A stretch of DNA of 64,000 nucleotides, taken from positions 1-64,000 of the forward strand of contig NZ_JADCUC010000006.1 in assembly GCF_016464365.1 (NCBI RefSeq), given 5' to 3'. The notes under the pieces are model-generated. The model ran no database searches. It was not told the origin of the DNA and saw nothing but the letters and a program-made list of their open reading frames with translations. Source of the DNA: Sandaracinobacteroides hominis (GTDB taxonomy: Bacteria > Pseudomonadota > Alphaproteobacteria > Sphingomonadales > Sphingomonadaceae). Positions 62,817-64,000 of this stretch are shown here, one piece after another. The position numbers were made by a program, and so were the translations under genes. How positions within the stretch are numbered: position 1 is the first letter of the stretch; every line of letters begins with the position of its first letter.

Positions 62817-64000
62817 TCGGCAGGCATCGGAACGACTTGATCCTCGGCCCCAGGCTGGCGCGACAGCACCAGCTTTGCGAGCGCAGGAAGCACGACCAGC
62901 GTCAGCAGCGTTGCGGTAATCAGCCCGCCGATGACGACGGTCGCGATAGGGCGCTGCACTTCGGCGCCGGTGCCGGTTGCAAGCGCCATGGGCACGAACC
63001 CGACGCTGGCGACCAGCGCCGTCATCATCACCGGCCGCAGGCGCAGCATGGCACCGTCACGCACCGCATCTTCCACCTCGCGGCCTTCGGCCAGCAGCTT
63101 CTGGATGCTGGACATCATGACGAGGCCGTTCAGCACCGCGACGCCCGACAGCGCGATGAACCCGACCGCGGCCGAGACCGAGAAGGGCATACCGCGCAAC
63201 CAGAGCAGGATGACGCCGCCCGACAGCGCCAGCGGCACCGCCGAGAACACCATCGCCGCAAGCCGCGCCGATCCAAGTGCTGCATAGAGCAGCGCGAAGA
63301 TTGCGGCGATGACGGCCGGGATCACCAGCGTCAGCCGCTGTTCGGCGCGGGCGAGGTTCTGATACTGGCCGCCCCATTCGATGAAGCTGCCCGCCGGCAG
63401 CCCCACCTGTTCGTCGACGGCGGCCTGCGCCTCGGTCACGAACCCGCCCAAGTCGCGGCCGCGGACATTGGCCTGGATGACGATCCGCCGCTTGCCATTC
63501 TCCCGACTGACCTGGTTCGGGCCGTTCTCGACTTCGAACCGAACCAGCTGCCCCAGTGCCACCGAGCGCACCGTGATCGGCTTGCCATCGGGGCCGCCCG
63601 CGCCCGGTTCGGCCGGGAGTGCTACAGGGATCGCGCCAAGTGCGGCCAGCTCGCGCCGCTCGGCCTCGGGAAGCCGCACGACGACATCGAACCGCCGGTC
63701 GCCTTCGAACACCAGCCCCGCCTCGCGCCCGCCGAGCGCGATCTGGACGACATCGGCGACGTCGCCCGCTGAAAGGCCATAGGCGGCGATCGCAGCCCGG
63801 TCGAACACGACTTTCAGCGCCGGCAGCCCTTCCGTCTGCTCCACCTTCACATCTGCTGCGCCAGGCACCGCGCGGAGTGCTGACGCGATCTGCTGCGCGG
63901 CAGGCTCCATCACCGCGAAGTCCTCACCGTAGAGCTTCACCGCCACATCCGACCGGACTCCGGCGATCAGCTCGTTGAAGCGCATCTGGATCGGCTGCGA
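62813..64000 (-). CDS. CusA/CzcA-type heavy-metal RND pump, C-terminal part
   Basis: About 395 residues of an RND permease, open at the window edge. The visible region starts within the porter domain (MRFNELIAGVRSDVAVKLYG). It continues through GDVADVVQIALGGREAGLVF, FIEWGGQYQNLARAEQRL and the helices with VGFIALSGVAVLNGLVMMSS and LRPVMMTALVASVGFVPMAL. It is the inner-membrane pump of a tripartite CzcCBA/CusCBA system; the partner genes would lie to the right. Confidence 0.93.
   Translation of the reverse strand, partial: SQPIQMRFNELIAGVRSDVAVKLYGEDFAVMEPAAQQIASALRAVPGAADVKVEQTEGLPALKVVFDRAAIAAYGLSAGDVADVVQIALGGREAGLVFEGDRRFDVVVRLPEAERRELAALGAIPVALPAEPGAGGPDGKPITVRSVALGQLVRFEVENGPNQVSRENGKRRIVIQANVRGRDLGGFVTEAQAAVDEQVGLPAGSFIEWGGQYQNLARAEQRLTLVIPAVIAAIFALLYAALGSARLAAMVFSAVPLALSGGVILLWLRGMPFSVSAAVGFIALSGVAVLNGLVMMSSIQKLLAEGREVEDAVRDGAMLRLRPVMMTALVASVGFVPMALATGTGAEVQRPIATVVIGGLITATLLTLVVLPALAKLVLSRQPGAEDQVVPMPAE

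Overview
The window is high-GC DNA from an alphaproteobacterium, most likely a sphingomonad (Sphingomonas/Sphingobium/Novosphingobium type). Support comes from an alphaproteobacterial SOS box (GAAC-N7-GAAC) in front of a Y-family polymerase and an SRAP gene, a P-type Trb conjugation operon mixed with DUF736, DUF2274 and DUF2840 genes, a sphingomonad-like copper cluster, and a tRNA-Gly(GCC) 3' fragment as attachment site. Nearly everything here is accessory DNA; I see no core housekeeping operon.

Layout. (1) 1-3.7 kb: a complete IS3-family element with a 3-bp target duplication, a RES/Xre toxin-antitoxin pair and a DUF736 gene. (2) 3.9-15.1 kb: an island. A large serine recombinase is translationally coupled to two different ParB-like proteins. 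Next come small regulators, then an AAA+ ATPase - subtilase - HNH nuclease operon that looks like a defence module, an MqsA-type antitoxin with only the tail of a partner gene, and a P4-type tyrosine integrase. The island ends at a 46-bp tRNA-Gly 3' fragment (15081-15126). (3) 15.3-18.8 kb: an integrase remnant, a LysR regulator, and an SOS-controlled pair (Y-family polymerase with a small zinc-ribbon protein, divergent from SRAP). (4) 18.9-29.7 kb: an AT-richer NADAR-DarT1 toxin-antitoxin pair, then a Dpd (7-deazaguanine DNA modification) cluster. The modification core dpdC-dpdB-dpdA is intact and overlapping. The restriction-side genes are damaged: DpdF and DpdJ remnants lie head to head, the DpdJ helicase has lost its second half, and a PLD-domain ORF and dpdD follow.

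(5) 30.1-49.5 kb: a conjugation module on the minus strand resembling Tn4371-type ICE backbones. In transcription order it has DUF2285 regulators, an AlpA-like HTH, repA, DUF2840, traF, DUF736, a lytic transglycosylase, a relaxase with a candidate oriT, traG, a CopG regulator, trbBCDEJ(K)LFGI and DUF2274. A divergent Xre repressor sits at its head, and one regulator gene carries a frameshift. (6) 49.8-50.4 kb: a decayed tyrosine recombinase. (7) 50.6-64 kb: copper/heavy-metal resistance with a P-type ATPase, a MerR regulator read through into a Cys-rich copper-storage protein, CopB, a CopA multicopper oxidase with a Met/Cys repeat insert, a CnrYXH-like anti-sigma/sensor/sigma set, DUF411, CopC, CopD, a CDF exporter, and the C-terminal part of a CusA/CzcA pump running off the end.

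The most unusual points are the AAA+/subtilase/HNH operon, the serine recombinase-double ParB operon, and two guanine-directed systems side by side (DarT1-NADAR and Dpd) in a partly deleted Dpd locus.
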